This document shows positions 42,627 through 51,909 of a stretch of DNA of 64,000 nt, piece after piece. Both the position numbers and the translations under genes were made by a program. Every line of letters starts with the position of its first letter. Positions within the stretch are counted from its first letter, which is position 1. The DNA is from Aquimarina sp. Aq107. GTDB taxonomy: Bacteria > Bacteroidota > Bacteroidia > Flavobacteriales > Flavobacteriaceae. Below the pieces are notes generated by a model. The model was not told the origin of the DNA. It saw only the letters and a program-made list of their open reading frames with translations, and ran no database searches. Where the stretch lies: contig NZ_OX030782.1 of NCBI RefSeq assembly GCF_943733665.1, positions 1,514,501 through 1,578,500 of the forward strand. The letters run 5' to 3'.

Positions 42627-45101
42627 ATGGCAAAAAAAAAGGTAACAACAAAAAGGAAAACTTCAAAAAAACCTAAAACTCCTTTAAAAGAAAAACTAAC
42701 CTTATCCAGACAACAAAAAGTTATTTTGGGTAGTTTCCTGTTTTTTTTGGGGATTGCATTATTCTTTGCGTTTGTATCATTTTTCTTTAATTGGAAAATA
42801 GATCAAAGCGAAATATCTCAATTTCCAAATAGAACTTCTTCTGCTAAAAACTGGCTAAGTATATCAGGGGCAAAAGTCAGCGACTTTTTTATTTTTAGAG
42901 GGTTTGGTATTTCTGCAATAATAATTCCAGTATTGATTTCTTTATCTGGAGTTTATTTGTTTTTTGATCTAAACAAAAAGAAGCTTGCAGGATTTTGGTT
43001 CTGGGGAACGCTGGTGATGCTATGGATTTCTGTGATTTTTGGTTTTGTACAAAAAGAAAGTGGATTATTTGCAGGAGTGATAGGGTTCGAAATTAATGAT
43101 TTGATGCAGGACTATATTGGTTTTATAGGAACCGTATTGGTTTTAGCGTTTTTTGCAATTGTATATATAGTTGTCCGCTTGCGTTATACTCCAGAAAAAA
43201 TTTCTGCTTCTTTAAGGAAAACCCAAACGGAGATTACAAAGGATTATGAGTCTGCTAAAAAGATAAATGGTTCGAGAACCCAAAGAAAAGAAAATAAAGA
43301 AGTAGTATCTAAGACAGAGAATATATCTGCAGGCGATACTAAAGAACTCTCAGTAGATACACCTGTATTAGAAAAAGTTAAAACTTCGACAGAAACTAAG
43401 ACGGCTACCAATTCTACCAAAACAACTGTAAACGAGTTTTTCGGTAATCCAGAAAACCAATCTGATGAAATTCCTGAAAAATTAATTATCAAGTCCGGAG
43501 ATAATCCTGATGACATTGCTATGGAAGTCGAGACTGTTGTGGAAGAAGAGGAAGTTGAAAACTTAAGTGCAAAACTGGTGAAAGATTTTGGTGAGTTTGA
43601 TCCAAAATTAGAACTAGGTAATTTTAAGTTCCCAACTATTGAATTGTTAAAAGATTATTCAATTCAAAATGGAGGGATAACTATTGATCAAGGGGAGTTA
43701 GAAGAAAATAAAAATCGTATTGTAGAAACATTAAAAAACTACAAAATAGAAATTGCTCAGATTAAGGCTACAGTTGGTCCTACAGTTACGCTTTATGAAA
43801 TAGTACCAGAAGCTGGAATCCGTATTTCTAAAATTAAAAATTTAGAAGATGATATTGCTCTTTCTTTAGCAGCTTTAGGAATCAGAATTATTGCTCCGAT
43901 TCCTGGTAAAGGAACTATCGGTATTGAAGTACCTAATAAAAAATCGACAATTGTTTCTATGAGATCAGCGATTGCTTCTTCTAAGTTTCAAGGAGCAGAG
44001 ATGGAGCTTCCTTTATCTTTAGGAAAAACAATTTCTAATGAGACTTTTGTTGTGGATTTAGCTAAAATGCCTCACTTATTAATGGCTGGAGCAACAGGAC
44101 AAGGTAAATCAGTAGGATTAAATGCTATCTTAACATCGCTCTTGTATAAAAAACACCCTGCAGAAGTTAAGTTTGTTTTAGTAGATCCTAAAAAAGTTGA
44201 ACTTACCTTATTTAATAAAATAGAACGTCATTATTTGGCCAAACTACCAGATGAAGAAGAAGCTATTATTACTGATAATAACAAGGTGATTAATACATTG
44301 AATTCTCTTTGTATAGAAATGGATGCTCGGTACGATTTGCTAAAAAATGCAATGGTCCGTAATATTAAGGAGTATAACGCTAAGTTTAGAGCTAGAAAAT
44401 TAAATCCAGAAAATGGGCATAAGTTTTTACCTTATATAGTACTTGTAGTAGATGAGTTTGCAGATCTTATTATGACCGCTGGTAAAGAGGTAGAAACACC
44501 AATTGCTAGATTAGCACAATTGGCAAGGGCTATTGGGATACATTTAATTATTGCAACTCAAAGACCTTCGGTGAATGTAATTACCGGTATGATTAAAGCG
44601 AATTTTCCGGCAAGAATTGCTTTTAGGGTAACATCTAAAATTGATTCTCGTACGATTTTAGATACTGGTGGTGCGGATCAATTGATTGGTCGAGGAGATA
44701 TGTTATATACACAAGGTAATGATCTAGTTAGGATTCAATGTGCCTTCGTAGATACGCCAGAAGTAGAGAGGATTACAGAGTTTATAGGAAGCCAAAAAGC
44801 GTATCCAGATGCGCACTTATTACCAGAATATTCTGGAGAAGAAAGTGGCACAAGTCTTGATATAGATGTAAAAGATAGAGATAAACTTTTTAATGATGCA
44901 GCAGAAGTTATTGTCACAGCGCAGCAAGGTTCGGCGTCTTTATTACAAAGAAAACTTAAATTAGGTTATAATAGAGCAGGAAGATTAATTGATCAATTAG
45001 AAGCAGCCGGTATTGTAGGCCCTTTTGAAGGGAGCAAGGCTAGGCAAGTTTTAGTAACAGATTTAATTGCTTTAAAACAATTGTTAGACGCTGAAAAGTA
45101 A
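42627..45101 (+). CDS. ftsK: FtsK/SpoIIIE DNA translocase
   Basis: An 824-residue septal DNA translocase. A basic N-terminus is followed by four membrane helices (to about residue 190), an acidic linker, the alpha domain, and the RecA-like motor: Walker A G-A-T-G-Q-G-K-S near residue 490, Walker B YIVLVVDEFADLIM, then LARLARAIGIH-type helix and TQRPSVNVITG. The C-terminal gamma domain (SASLLQRKLKLGYNRAGRLIDQLEAAGIVGPFEGSKAR) binds the polar DNA sequences that direct translocation to dif. It starts the ftsK-lolA-lptG cluster, all on the plus strand. Confidence 0.95.
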   Translation: MAKKKVTTKRKTSKKPKTPLKEKLTLSRQQKVILGSFLFFLGIALFFAFVSFFFNWKIDQSEISQFPNRTSSAKNWLSISGAKVSDFFIFRGFGISAIIIPVLISLSGVYLFFDLNKKKLAGFWFWGTLVMLWISVIFGFVQKESGLFAGVIGFEINDLMQDYIGFIGTVLVLAFFAIVYIVVRLRYTPEKISASLRKTQTEITKDYESAKKINGSRTQRKENKEVVSKTENISAGDTKELSVDTPVLEKVKTSTETKTATNSTKTTVNEFFGNPENQSDEIPEKLIIKSGDNPDDIAMEVETVVEEEEVENLSAKLVKDFGEFDPKLELGNFKFPTIELLKDYSIQNGGITIDQGELEENKNRIVETLKNYKIEIAQIKATVGPTVTLYEIVPEAGIRISKIKNLEDDIALSLAALGIRIIAPIPGKGTIGIEVPNKKSTIVSMRSAIASSKFQGAEMELPLSLGKTISNETFVVDLAKMPHLLMAGATGQGKSVGLNAILTSLLYKKHPAEVKFVLVDPKKVELTLFNKIERHYLAKLPDEEEAIITDNNKVINTLNSLCIEMDARYDLLKNAMVRNIKEYNAKFRARKLNPENGHKFLPYIVLVVDEFADLIMTAGKEVETPIARLAQLARAIGIHLIIATQRPSVNVITGMIKANFPARIAFRVTSKIDSRTILDTGGADQLIGRGDMLYTQGNDLVRIQCAFVDTPEVERITEFIGSQKAYPDAHLLPEYSGEESGTSLDIDVKDRDKLFNDAAEVIVTAQQGSASLLQRKLKLGYNRAGRLIDQLEAAGIVGPFEGSKARQVLVTDLIALKQLLDAEK

Positions 45102-45146
45102 TTAAATTATATAAAAGAGTTTTTTAAATACAATAGAAATACATAG

Positions 45147-45782
45147 ATGATACATAGAATATTTTTTTTAGTAGTAACACTTTTTATAGCAAATACTCAA
45201 GCACAAGATGCTAAAAAACTTTTGGATGAGGTGTCCACTAAAGTAAAGAGTTATGATAATATAGTTATTGGGTTTAAATACGCGCTTAATAACCCAGCGG
45301 AAAATGTTTCTCAAGAAACAAGAGGTGACGTAACTCTTTTGGGAGAAAAGTACTTATTAAATTTAATGGGGACTGAGCAAATGTATGATGGTAAGAAATT
45401 GCATATGATAGTTCCTGAGGATGAAGAAATAAATATTTCTTCTCAGAGTGCCGAAGATGAATCCAGTGTTACCCCTTCAAAAATGCTTACTTTTTATGAA
45501 GATGGTTATACTTCTAAGTTAGATATTGTGCAAGATGTACAAGGAAGAAAGATTCAATTTGTTAAATTGGTTCCTATTGATTCTAATAGTGAATTAAAAG
45601 AAATTTTATTAGGTATAGATAAGCAAACAAAACATATTTATAAATTGATTTTGATGCAAAATAATGGAACTAATATTACAATTACAGTAAATAGTTTTAA
45701 AACAAATCAACCATTGTCAAAAACATTATTTGTTTTCGATGAATCAAAATATGCTAATTATTATATCAATCGTTTAGATTAA
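45147..45782 (+). CDS. lolA: LolA-like outer-membrane lipoprotein carrier
   Basis: A 211-residue exported protein with signal peptide (residues 1-19) and the pattern of a LolA-family beta-sheet protein: KKLLDEVSTKVKSYDNI, FKYALNNPAENVSQETRGDVTLLGEKYLL, YDGKKLHMIVPEDEEI and a final NSFKTNQPLSKTLFVFDESKY. It would chaperone lipoproteins across the periplasm. Located directly after ftsK and before an LptF/LptG permease, which is common in flavobacteria. A hairpin follows. Confidence 0.85.
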   Translation: MIHRIFFLVVTLFIANTQAQDAKKLLDEVSTKVKSYDNIVIGFKYALNNPAENVSQETRGDVTLLGEKYLLNLMGTEQMYDGKKLHMIVPEDEEINISSQSAEDESSVTPSKMLTFYEDGYTSKLDIVQDVQGRKIQFVKLVPIDSNSELKEILLGIDKQTKHIYKLILMQNNGTNITITVNSFKTNQPLSKTLFVFDESKYANYYINRLD

Positions 45783-45818
45783 TGATATATTTATAGGCTA
45801 ATATTAAAAACAATTTAC

Positions 45819-45846
45819 ATCCCGAAGATTTCGGGATTTATTTTAC
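45819..45846 (+). terminator. Short hairpin after lolA
   Basis: ATCCCGAA / TTCGGGAT around a GA loop followed by TTATTTT. A weak terminator or attenuator before the permease gene, 10 bp upstream of its GTG start. Confidence 0.6.
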
Positions 45847-45856
45847 AGACGAATAG

Positions 45857-47698
45857 GTGAAAATACTTGACAGATATATTCTAACGACTTTTTTAAAGAC
45901 TTTTTTCCCACTCTTTATTATCATTATGTTTATTCTTTTATTGCAAACAATCTGGTTATTTATATCAGAGTTAGCTGGAAAGGATTTAGATTTTGCAGTA
46001 ATAATAAAGTTTTTAACATATGCTACTCCTAGATTAATACCAATGGTACTGCCATTGACCATTCTTCTTACATCAATAATGATATTTGGTAATTTTGCAG
46101 AAAACTATGAGTTTGCTGCAATGAAATCATCTGGAATATCATTGCAGAGAGCTATGAGAACATTAGCTGTTTTTATATTTTTTGTAGGTATTGGTGCGTT
46201 TTTATTTTCCAATACCGTAATTCCTAATTCTGAGCGTAAGTTTGTAAACCTCCGTAAAAATATTGTAAAAGTCAAACCGGCTATGGTGATTACTCCCAAT
46301 CAGTTTAATGATTTGGGAGATATTAATATACGTGTATCAGAAAAATATGGAGATAATGATCAATTCTTAAAAGATGTGATCATTCATAAAAAAGGTGCAA
46401 GACTTGGTAATTTTACTGTAATAAAAGCTACCGATGGAGAATTACAAGGAAGTATTGATTCTGATTTGATTACACTTGTCTTAAATGATGGAAATTATTA
46501 TGAAGAGGTTCAACCAAAATCTCCTAAAAAAAGAAAAAAACTGCCGTTTGCTAAAACCCATTTTAAACAATACATATTAAATATAGACTTGTCATCTTTG
46601 GATAATGTTGATATGGATGCTCAACAATATAGTAAAGGGTATAATATGTTAAATGTAAATGGACTAAGACAACAAATAGATACGTTATCTATTCAGGTAA
46701 ATCAAGAAAATATTACAACCGAGGATGATGTAAATCGAAGAAACGGTTTTAAAGAATTAAATAGAAATCTAAAAATAGATACCTTAAAAGTAGCTGCAAA
46801 GGATACTATAGATTTAATAAATGATCGATTTAATACTAAGCAAAAGTCTCAAATCTATAATCTGGCATTTTCTAACGTTGATGGAGTCATAAGAAGACTT
46901 CAAACAGCTAAAAGAACATTAGATGTTAAAAAGAGAGCACTTAACAAGTATGAAATGTCATTACATGATAAGTACGCTCTAGGTATAGCTTGTATTCTAT
47001 TATTTTTCGTAGGAGCTCCATTAGGTGCGATTATAAGAAAAGGAGGATTAGGGTTGCCAATTGTTATCGGAGTTGTTCTATTTCTAACATATCATTTTAT
47101 TGGAATCTTTGCTAAGAATGGGGCAGAAGAAGGAGGGATTCCTCCATTTGTTGGATCTTGGTTGTCTACGTTTATTATTTTTCCACTTAGTATTTTCCTA
47201 ACGTATAGAGCTACTAGAGATAGAGGATTAGCGAGCTTTGACATGTTAGTTCAACCTATTCGAGATTTTTTTGAAAAGAGATCGGATAAAAAGAATAAAA
47301 ATAAAAGTTTATCGATTGATCAAGAAATTGATATAGAGATAGATCAAAATACTCTTATTGAAGTTGAGAAAAATAAAATAAGTTTTCAAGAAAATTCTTC
47401 GTTAGTGTTTGCATTGTTTTTACTATTGTTAATAGTAAATATTGTAATTATGTTGATCTCAAAGGATGCTGGTGGTAATAAAACAATGCTATTAATTTTT
47501 AATGGTCTAGGTGTAATCTCGTATCTCGTCTTTTTTGCTAAGTCATATGCTAATCTAAAAAGTTTTTATACAAAACTTGAAGGGTTATTAGAGAAACCAT
47601 CCTTGATATTTTTTCTAATTGTCGGCATTCCATTATTTCCGATAGTATATTTTTTCTATACTAAGAGATTGAATAAAGATTTTAAGAAAATCAGATAA
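45857..47698 (+). CDS. LptF/LptG family permease
   Basis: A 613-residue LptF/LptG-type permease, part of the ABC transporter that extracts lipopolysaccharide from the inner membrane. It starts with GTG. Typical N-terminus KILDRYILTTFLKTFFPLF, FAEN-YEF-AAMKSSGISL coupling-helix segment, a periplasmic jellyroll domain and paired helices (GIACILLFFVGAPLGAIIRKGGLGLPIVIG). At the C-terminus it has an extra region of about 140 residues with three further hydrophobic segments, longer than E. coli LptF/G, as usual in Bacteroidota. Confidence 0.9.
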   Translation: MKILDRYILTTFLKTFFPLFIIIMFILLLQTIWLFISELAGKDLDFAVIIKFLTYATPRLIPMVLPLTILLTSIMIFGNFAENYEFAAMKSSGISLQRAMRTLAVFIFFVGIGAFLFSNTVIPNSERKFVNLRKNIVKVKPAMVITPNQFNDLGDINIRVSEKYGDNDQFLKDVIIHKKGARLGNFTVIKATDGELQGSIDSDLITLVLNDGNYYEEVQPKSPKKRKKLPFAKTHFKQYILNIDLSSLDNVDMDAQQYSKGYNMLNVNGLRQQIDTLSIQVNQENITTEDDVNRRNGFKELNRNLKIDTLKVAAKDTIDLINDRFNTKQKSQIYNLAFSNVDGVIRRLQTAKRTLDVKKRALNKYEMSLHDKYALGIACILLFFVGAPLGAIIRKGGLGLPIVIGVVLFLTYHFIGIFAKNGAEEGGIPPFVGSWLSTFIIFPLSIFLTYRATRDRGLASFDMLVQPIRDFFEKRSDKKNKNKSLSIDQEIDIEIDQNTLIEVEKNKISFQENSSLVFALFLLLLIVNIVIMLISKDAGGNKTMLLIFNGLGVISYLVFFAKSYANLKSFYTKLEGLLEKPSLIFFLIVGIPLFPIVYFFYTKRLNKDFKKIR

Positions 47699-47734
47699 TT
47701 AGTGGATACTATTCCATTTAATAATTATATAAAG

Positions 47735-47742
47735 TACCTTTG
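47735..47742 (+). promoter_or_regulatory. Putative -7 box for ribB
   Basis: TACCTTTG (TAnnTTTG), 25 bp before the ribB ATG. Confidence 0.45.
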
Positions 47743-47767
47743 CTTTTAAATTAAGAATTGTATTGCT

Positions 47768-48919
47768 ATGTCACAAGTTACTGAGACTAAAAACAAGTTA
47801 AAACTGAATACTATCCAAGAAGCTATAGAGGATATTCGCCAAGGAAAGGTGATTATTGTGGTTGATGATGAAGATAGAGAGAATGAAGGAGATTTTCTTG
47901 CAGCAGCGGAAAAAGTTACTCCGGAAATGATCAATTTTATGGCAACTCATGGGAGAGGGTTAATTTGTACTCCAATAACAGAACAGCGTTGTGAAGACCT
48001 TAAACTAAATATGATGGTCGATAACAATACGGATCCTATGGAAACGGCTTTTACAATTTCTGTAGATCTTAAAGGGAATGGAGTAACCACAGGGATTTCT
48101 GCTAGTGATCGTGCTAAAACTGTGAAAGCTTTAATTGACCCAGATACTAAATCTTATGATTTAGCAAGACCTGGCCATATTTTTCCATTAAAAGCAAAAG
48201 AAGGTGGTGTTTTACGACGAACAGGACATACAGAAGCTGCAATTGATTTTGCTAGATTAGCAGGATTACAACCTGCTGGTGTTATTGTAGAGATTATGAA
48301 CGAGGATGGTACAATGGCAAGACTTCCTCAATTAGTAGAGGTTGCTAAAAAGTATGATCTTAAATTAGTTTCTATTGAGGATTTAGTTGCGTATCGCATG
48401 CAACACGATTCGCTTATAGAAAAGAAAGAAGATTTTGATATCGTAACACGTTTTGGAAGTTTTAGATTACGAGCTTATAAGCAGACGACAAATAGTCAAA
48501 TTCATATAGCATTGACAAAAGGAAGTTGGTCCGATAATGAACCGGTACTTACTCGTATCAATTCTACATTGTTTAATAATGATATTCTTGGTACGCTAAC
48601 CAACAATGCAGATGAACGTTTGGATGCTATGTTCACTCGTATTAACAAAGAAGGTAAAGGCGCAATTGTTTTTATTAATCAAGAAAGCCAGTCTTTTAAT
48701 TTATTAAACAGATTAAAAGCGTTACACGAAGCACAAAACGGAAGTGATATTGTTAAAGCACCAAAAATAGCAATGGATACCAAGGATTTTGGGATAGGTG
48801 CTCAAATTTTACACGACCTAAATATTCATAAACTTAGATTAGTGTCTAACTCTGTTCAACAAAAACGTGTTGGAATGATAGGGTACGGATTAGAAATAGT
48901 AGAATATGTAAACTACTAA
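47768..48919 (+). CDS. ribB: 3,4-dihydroxy-2-butanone 4-phosphate synthase with degenerate GTP cyclohydrolase II domain
   Basis: A 383-residue RibBA-like protein. The N-terminal domain (residues 1-205) is intact RibB: VVDDEDRENEGDFL, ATHGRGLIC, HTEAAIDFARLAG. It makes 3,4-dihydroxy-2-butanone 4-phosphate for riboflavin synthesis. The C-terminal domain keeps the GTP cyclohydrolase II outline but has lost its zinc cysteines: where an active enzyme has G-x-L-x-C-D-C it reads LGTLTNNADERL, and E-G-R-G-I-G-L is replaced by INQESQSFN. It is therefore unlikely to be a GTP cyclohydrolase II, and a separate RibA is expected elsewhere. Confidence 0.9.
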   Translation: MSQVTETKNKLKLNTIQEAIEDIRQGKVIIVVDDEDRENEGDFLAAAEKVTPEMINFMATHGRGLICTPITEQRCEDLKLNMMVDNNTDPMETAFTISVDLKGNGVTTGISASDRAKTVKALIDPDTKSYDLARPGHIFPLKAKEGGVLRRTGHTEAAIDFARLAGLQPAGVIVEIMNEDGTMARLPQLVEVAKKYDLKLVSIEDLVAYRMQHDSLIEKKEDFDIVTRFGSFRLRAYKQTTNSQIHIALTKGSWSDNEPVLTRINSTLFNNDILGTLTNNADERLDAMFTRINKEGKGAIVFINQESQSFNLLNRLKALHEAQNGSDIVKAPKIAMDTKDFGIGAQILHDLNIHKLRLVSNSVQQKRVGMIGYGLEIVEYVNY

Positions 48920-48933
48920 GAAACCGTCCCTTT

Positions 48934-50124
48934 TTATAATATACTTTGTAGAGCTTCAATCATTTTTGAAGCTCTTTCTTTTACCTCTGCTTCGGACCAA
49001 CCTACTTTTATTAAACAAGAAATTGTTCTACCCATCCAAGCATCACTAGCATCAAAAGATTGATTATTTCTTTGTAAACCATCTAACTGTGCTTGCGATA
49101 ACGCATTTAACGATGTAGGCTGTAATAGATGTTCCCATTTTTTATAATAGTGCCAGTTATTATCGAACCAATAAAAACAGGCATCTACTCCTTGACTACC
49201 AAGGGCCTTGTGTCCTTTTCTTGCTAAGTCTTCAGAAGGTAAGAATATATTTAAAAAAGCATAACTTTCAACTCCAGTTTCTGGAACTCGTCTAAAACTT
49301 ACTTGTGGTAAGTCTGATAAAGCCTCTCGAAAAATTGAGTAATTTTTTTCTTGAATAGCTATAGTCTGATCTAACTTTCTTAATTGAGCAATACCAACAG
49401 CAGCATTCAATTCAGAAAGTCTATAATTATATCCTAAAAAGGGGTGTGATTCTGCTCCGCGATCGTTACCAACGTGATCGTGTCCATGATCTTGATACTT
49501 ATGAGCATTATCAGCGTATGTTTTAGAATTGGTGATCAATCCACCACCTTCTCCGCAGGTAACAGTTTTTACATAATCAAAAGAAAAACATCCTAAATCA
49601 CCATAACTACCTAATGGTTTACCATCATAACTACCTCCAATTGCTTGGCATGCATCTTCTAAAAGGATTAAATTGTTCTCTTCACAGATTGCTTTTAAGG
49701 CCTTTAAATCAGCCATAGAACCACACATATGAACGGGCATAACCGCTTTAGTTTTTGATGTAATTGCAGCCTTTACCGCCTTAGGATTTAAAGTTAATGT
49801 GTCATCAATATCACATAAGATAGGAGTAGCTCCAACAGAAAGGATTGCTTCAAAACTGGCTACAAAAGTAAAGGTAGGCATGATTACTTCATCACCTGAC
49901 CCAATACCAGCAGAGGCTAAAGCCACTGTAAGAGCTGCTGTACCACTAGATACTACTTGAGCATATTTCGTTTGCATTCTTGCAGCTAAATCTCTTTCAA
50001 GTTCTAAAGCTTTATAATGTCCATTACGATTCCCATCAAAACCATAACGCATTAAAACTCCATTGTCTAATACATCTTGAACTTCTTTTTTTTCTTCAGC
50101 TCCAAATAGCTCGAATCCAGGCAT
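48934..50124 (-). CDS. DegT/DnrJ/EryC1/StrS aminotransferase
   Basis: A 396-residue PLP-dependent sugar aminotransferase-type protein. Features: SSGTAALTVALASAGIGSGDEVIMPTFTF, LLEDACQAIGG and the PLP Lys186 in S-F-D-Y-V-K-T-V-T-C-G-E-G-G, followed by NYRLSELNAAVGIAQLRKLD. It may transaminate a nucleotide sugar for surface polysaccharide or a secondary metabolite; nothing nearby identifies the substrate. It converges on ribB. Confidence 0.9.
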   Translation of the reverse strand: MPGFELFGAEEKKEVQDVLDNGVLMRYGFDGNRNGHYKALELERDLAARMQTKYAQVVSSGTAALTVALASAGIGSGDEVIMPTFTFVASFEAILSVGATPILCDIDDTLTLNPKAVKAAITSKTKAVMPVHMCGSMADLKALKAICEENNLILLEDACQAIGGSYDGKPLGSYGDLGCFSFDYVKTVTCGEGGGLITNSKTYADNAHKYQDHGHDHVGNDRGAESHPFLGYNYRLSELNAAVGIAQLRKLDQTIAIQEKNYSIFREALSDLPQVSFRRVPETGVESYAFLNIFLPSEDLARKGHKALGSQGVDACFYWFDNNWHYYKKWEHLLQPTSLNALSQAQLDGLQRNNQSFDASDAWMGRTISCLIKVGWSEAEVKERASKMIEALQSIL

Positions 50125-50142
50125 AGGTGAGGTGTTAAATTA

Positions 50143-50178
50143 AAAACTCTTTTCGGCAAAAATACCGAAAAGAGTTTT
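50143..50178 (-). terminator. Terminator after the thioredoxin-like gene
   Basis: Perfect 14-bp stem AAAACTCTTTTCGG / CCGAAAAGAGTTTT around an 8-nt loop. On the minus strand it follows the thioredoxin-like gene and precedes the aminotransferase start, separating the two. Confidence 0.75.
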
Positions 50179-50208
50179 GATTATATAGTGTATGTTTTAT
50201 CTTTTTAT

Positions 50209-50664
50209 TTAGTCATTCTCAATAATCATGGTAACAAAACTAAAGTATCTAGCAGGATCTCTAAGAGAAGCACTATAGGAGCCTTGTTTACCAAGTACTT
50301 TCCCTTTATGATTGAGTGCAATTATATTAGGAAACCCACCTTCTTTATTATATTTAGCTAGTAGTTTTTTATTTGCTTTTAATTGTTCCTCAGAAATTAC
50401 ATCCATTCTTCTGGGAATATCTACTTTTAATAAAATCACTCTTTTTGATAGTTCCTTAAATCTCATGGTACTAAAAAAATCTTCTTCAAGCATAATACAA
50501 GGAGCACACCAATCACTACCGGTAAAATACATAAGAATTGGTTTCTTAGCATCTTTAGAAATTTCTTTAGCAGTTTCAAAATCATTTAACCAGTACAACT
50601 CACTATTTTGAGCAAATACAGCCGTTGTAGCGATTAATGATAAAAACAGAACTATTTTTCTCAT
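50209..50664 (-). CDS. Exported thioredoxin-like protein
   Basis: A 151-residue periplasmic thioredoxin-fold protein with signal peptide (residues 1-18). The active site is S-D-W-C-A-P-C-I, followed by FFSTMRFKELSKRVILLKVDIPRR, the pattern of thioredoxin domains of the DUF255/thioredoxin_7 type common in Bacteroidota. It may maintain or isomerise disulfides of exported proteins. Single-gene transcript. Confidence 0.85.
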   Translation of the reverse strand: MRKIVLFLSLIATTAVFAQNSELYWLNDFETAKEISKDAKKPILMYFTGSDWCAPCIMLEEDFFSTMRFKELSKRVILLKVDIPRRMDVISEEQLKANKKLLAKYNKEGGFPNIIALNHKGKVLGKQGSYSASLRDPARYFSFVTMIIEND

Positions 50665-50734
50665 TTTTTATTAAGTTTTATGTGCAACAAAAATATAACA
50701 TTTTTAAGACACCAAATATCCTGCCAAGTATTGA

Positions 50735-51364
50735 TTACAATGTAATGACGGTTTCATTAATAGAACGTCTTACTTTTTTTAAATCAGCAAACATATCATC
50801 TTTAGATCGATATCCAACAGGTAGAACTAACACAGAAGTTAACCCCAATTGAGTAAGATTCAGAATTTCGTCATATTTTTCAGGAATAAAACCTTCCATA
50901 GGACAGGCATCTATTTTTTCTGTTGCGCATACGGTTAACAGATTTCCCATAGCTAAATATGCTTGTTTAGCTGCCCAATTAGAAATTTCATCTGCACTTT
51001 TATTTCCAAAAGAATCTATCAGTTGCTCTTTAAAAGGTTTTAATATTTCCTCGGGAGTATCTCTTATTGCTTTTACATTATCAAAATATTTTGTGATATA
51101 TGCTTCACCTACTGTGTTTTCAATACAAAAAATTAAGATATGAGATGCATCCGCTACTTGTTGTTGATTCCAAGAATGTGCGGTAAGTTCTTTCTGAATT
51201 TCCTTATCATTTAAAACAACAAGTTTTAAAGGTTGCAATCCATAAGAAGTGGCAGTTAGGTTAAAAGCTGTAGTAAGTATATCTATTTTCTCTTGTGGTA
51301 GTGTACGAGTATTATCAAACTTTTTTGTCGCATATCGCCATTGAAGGCTTTCAATAATTTCCAT
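50735..51364 (-). CDS. NAD(P)H-dependent nitroreductase
   Basis: A 209-residue FMN-dependent oxidoreductase of the nitroreductase family (NfsB-like): RYATKKFDNTRTLPQEKIDIL, TATSYGLQPLKLVVL, WNQQQVADASHILIF, QAYLAMGNLLTVCATEKIDACPMEGF and VLPVGYRSKDD. It would reduce nitro compounds or quinones. Single gene with its own promoter box. Confidence 0.9.
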   Translation of the reverse strand: MEIIESLQWRYATKKFDNTRTLPQEKIDILTTAFNLTATSYGLQPLKLVVLNDKEIQKELTAHSWNQQQVADASHILIFCIENTVGEAYITKYFDNVKAIRDTPEEILKPFKEQLIDSFGNKSADEISNWAAKQAYLAMGNLLTVCATEKIDACPMEGFIPEKYDEILNLTQLGLTSVLVLPVGYRSKDDMFADLKKVRRSINETVITL

Positions 51365-51388
51365 CCTAGAATTTTAAAAAATATAGAA

Positions 51389-51396
51389 CAAAGATA
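51389..51396 (-). promoter_or_regulatory. Putative -7 box for the nitroreductase gene
   Basis: TATCTTTG on the minus strand (TAnnTTTG), 25 bp before the start codon. Confidence 0.48.
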
Positions 51397-51455
51397 CAGG
51401 TATAACGAGTATCTTTATTCATTAAAATGATAAGAAAAAACTATATAACTATTGT

Positions 51456-51851
51456 ATGAATACTATTGATGAATTAATCAAAAGATCAGAAACTAGGATC
51501 TTCAAGGCTGTTTTTCCTAATACAACCAATCATTATGAAACTTTATTCGGCGGTACAGCGTTACAATTGATGGATGAGGTTTCTTTTATTTGTGCTACCC
51601 GTTTTAGTAGAAAAAAGGTAGTGACTATTTCTACAGGGAAAATTGATTTTGAAAAACCTATTCCAGAAGGTACCATTATAGAGCTTGTAGCTAGGATTCA
51701 TGAAGTGGGTAGAACTAGTTGTATGGTAAAAGTTGATATCTATAAAGAAGAGATGTATAACTATGATCGTGAAATAGCGGTTTCAGGGTTATTTAAATTC
51801 GTAGCAATTGATAATGATAAAAAACCAATCCCTATTATTGATAAAAACTGA
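51456..51851 (+). CDS. Acyl-CoA thioesterase (hotdog fold)
   Basis: A 131-residue hotdog-fold thioesterase: VFPNTTNHYETLFGGTALQLMDEVSFI, VVTISTGKIDFEKPIPEGTIIELVARIHEVGRTSCMV. The N-H-x-x-T-L-F-G-G segment with the catalytic Asp in L-M-D-E matches the acyl-CoA hydrolase group. It hydrolyses acyl-CoA to free acid and CoA. Followed by a terminator that it shares with the NhaC gene. Confidence 0.9.
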   Translation: MNTIDELIKRSETRIFKAVFPNTTNHYETLFGGTALQLMDEVSFICATRFSRKKVVTISTGKIDFEKPIPEGTIIELVARIHEVGRTSCMVKVDIYKEEMYNYDREIAVSGLFKFVAIDNDKKPIPIIDKN

Positions 51852-51860
51852 AAACTAATA

Positions 51861-51893
51861 AAAAAGCGCACTCTTTAAAGAATGCGCTTTTTT
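51861..51893. terminator. Bidirectional terminator between the thioesterase and nhaC genes
   Basis: Stem AAAAAGCGCA / TGCGCTTTTT with an inner CTTT/AAAG pairing and T runs on both sides. Confidence 0.88.
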
Positions 51894-51909
51894 ATTATGA
51901 TATATATTA

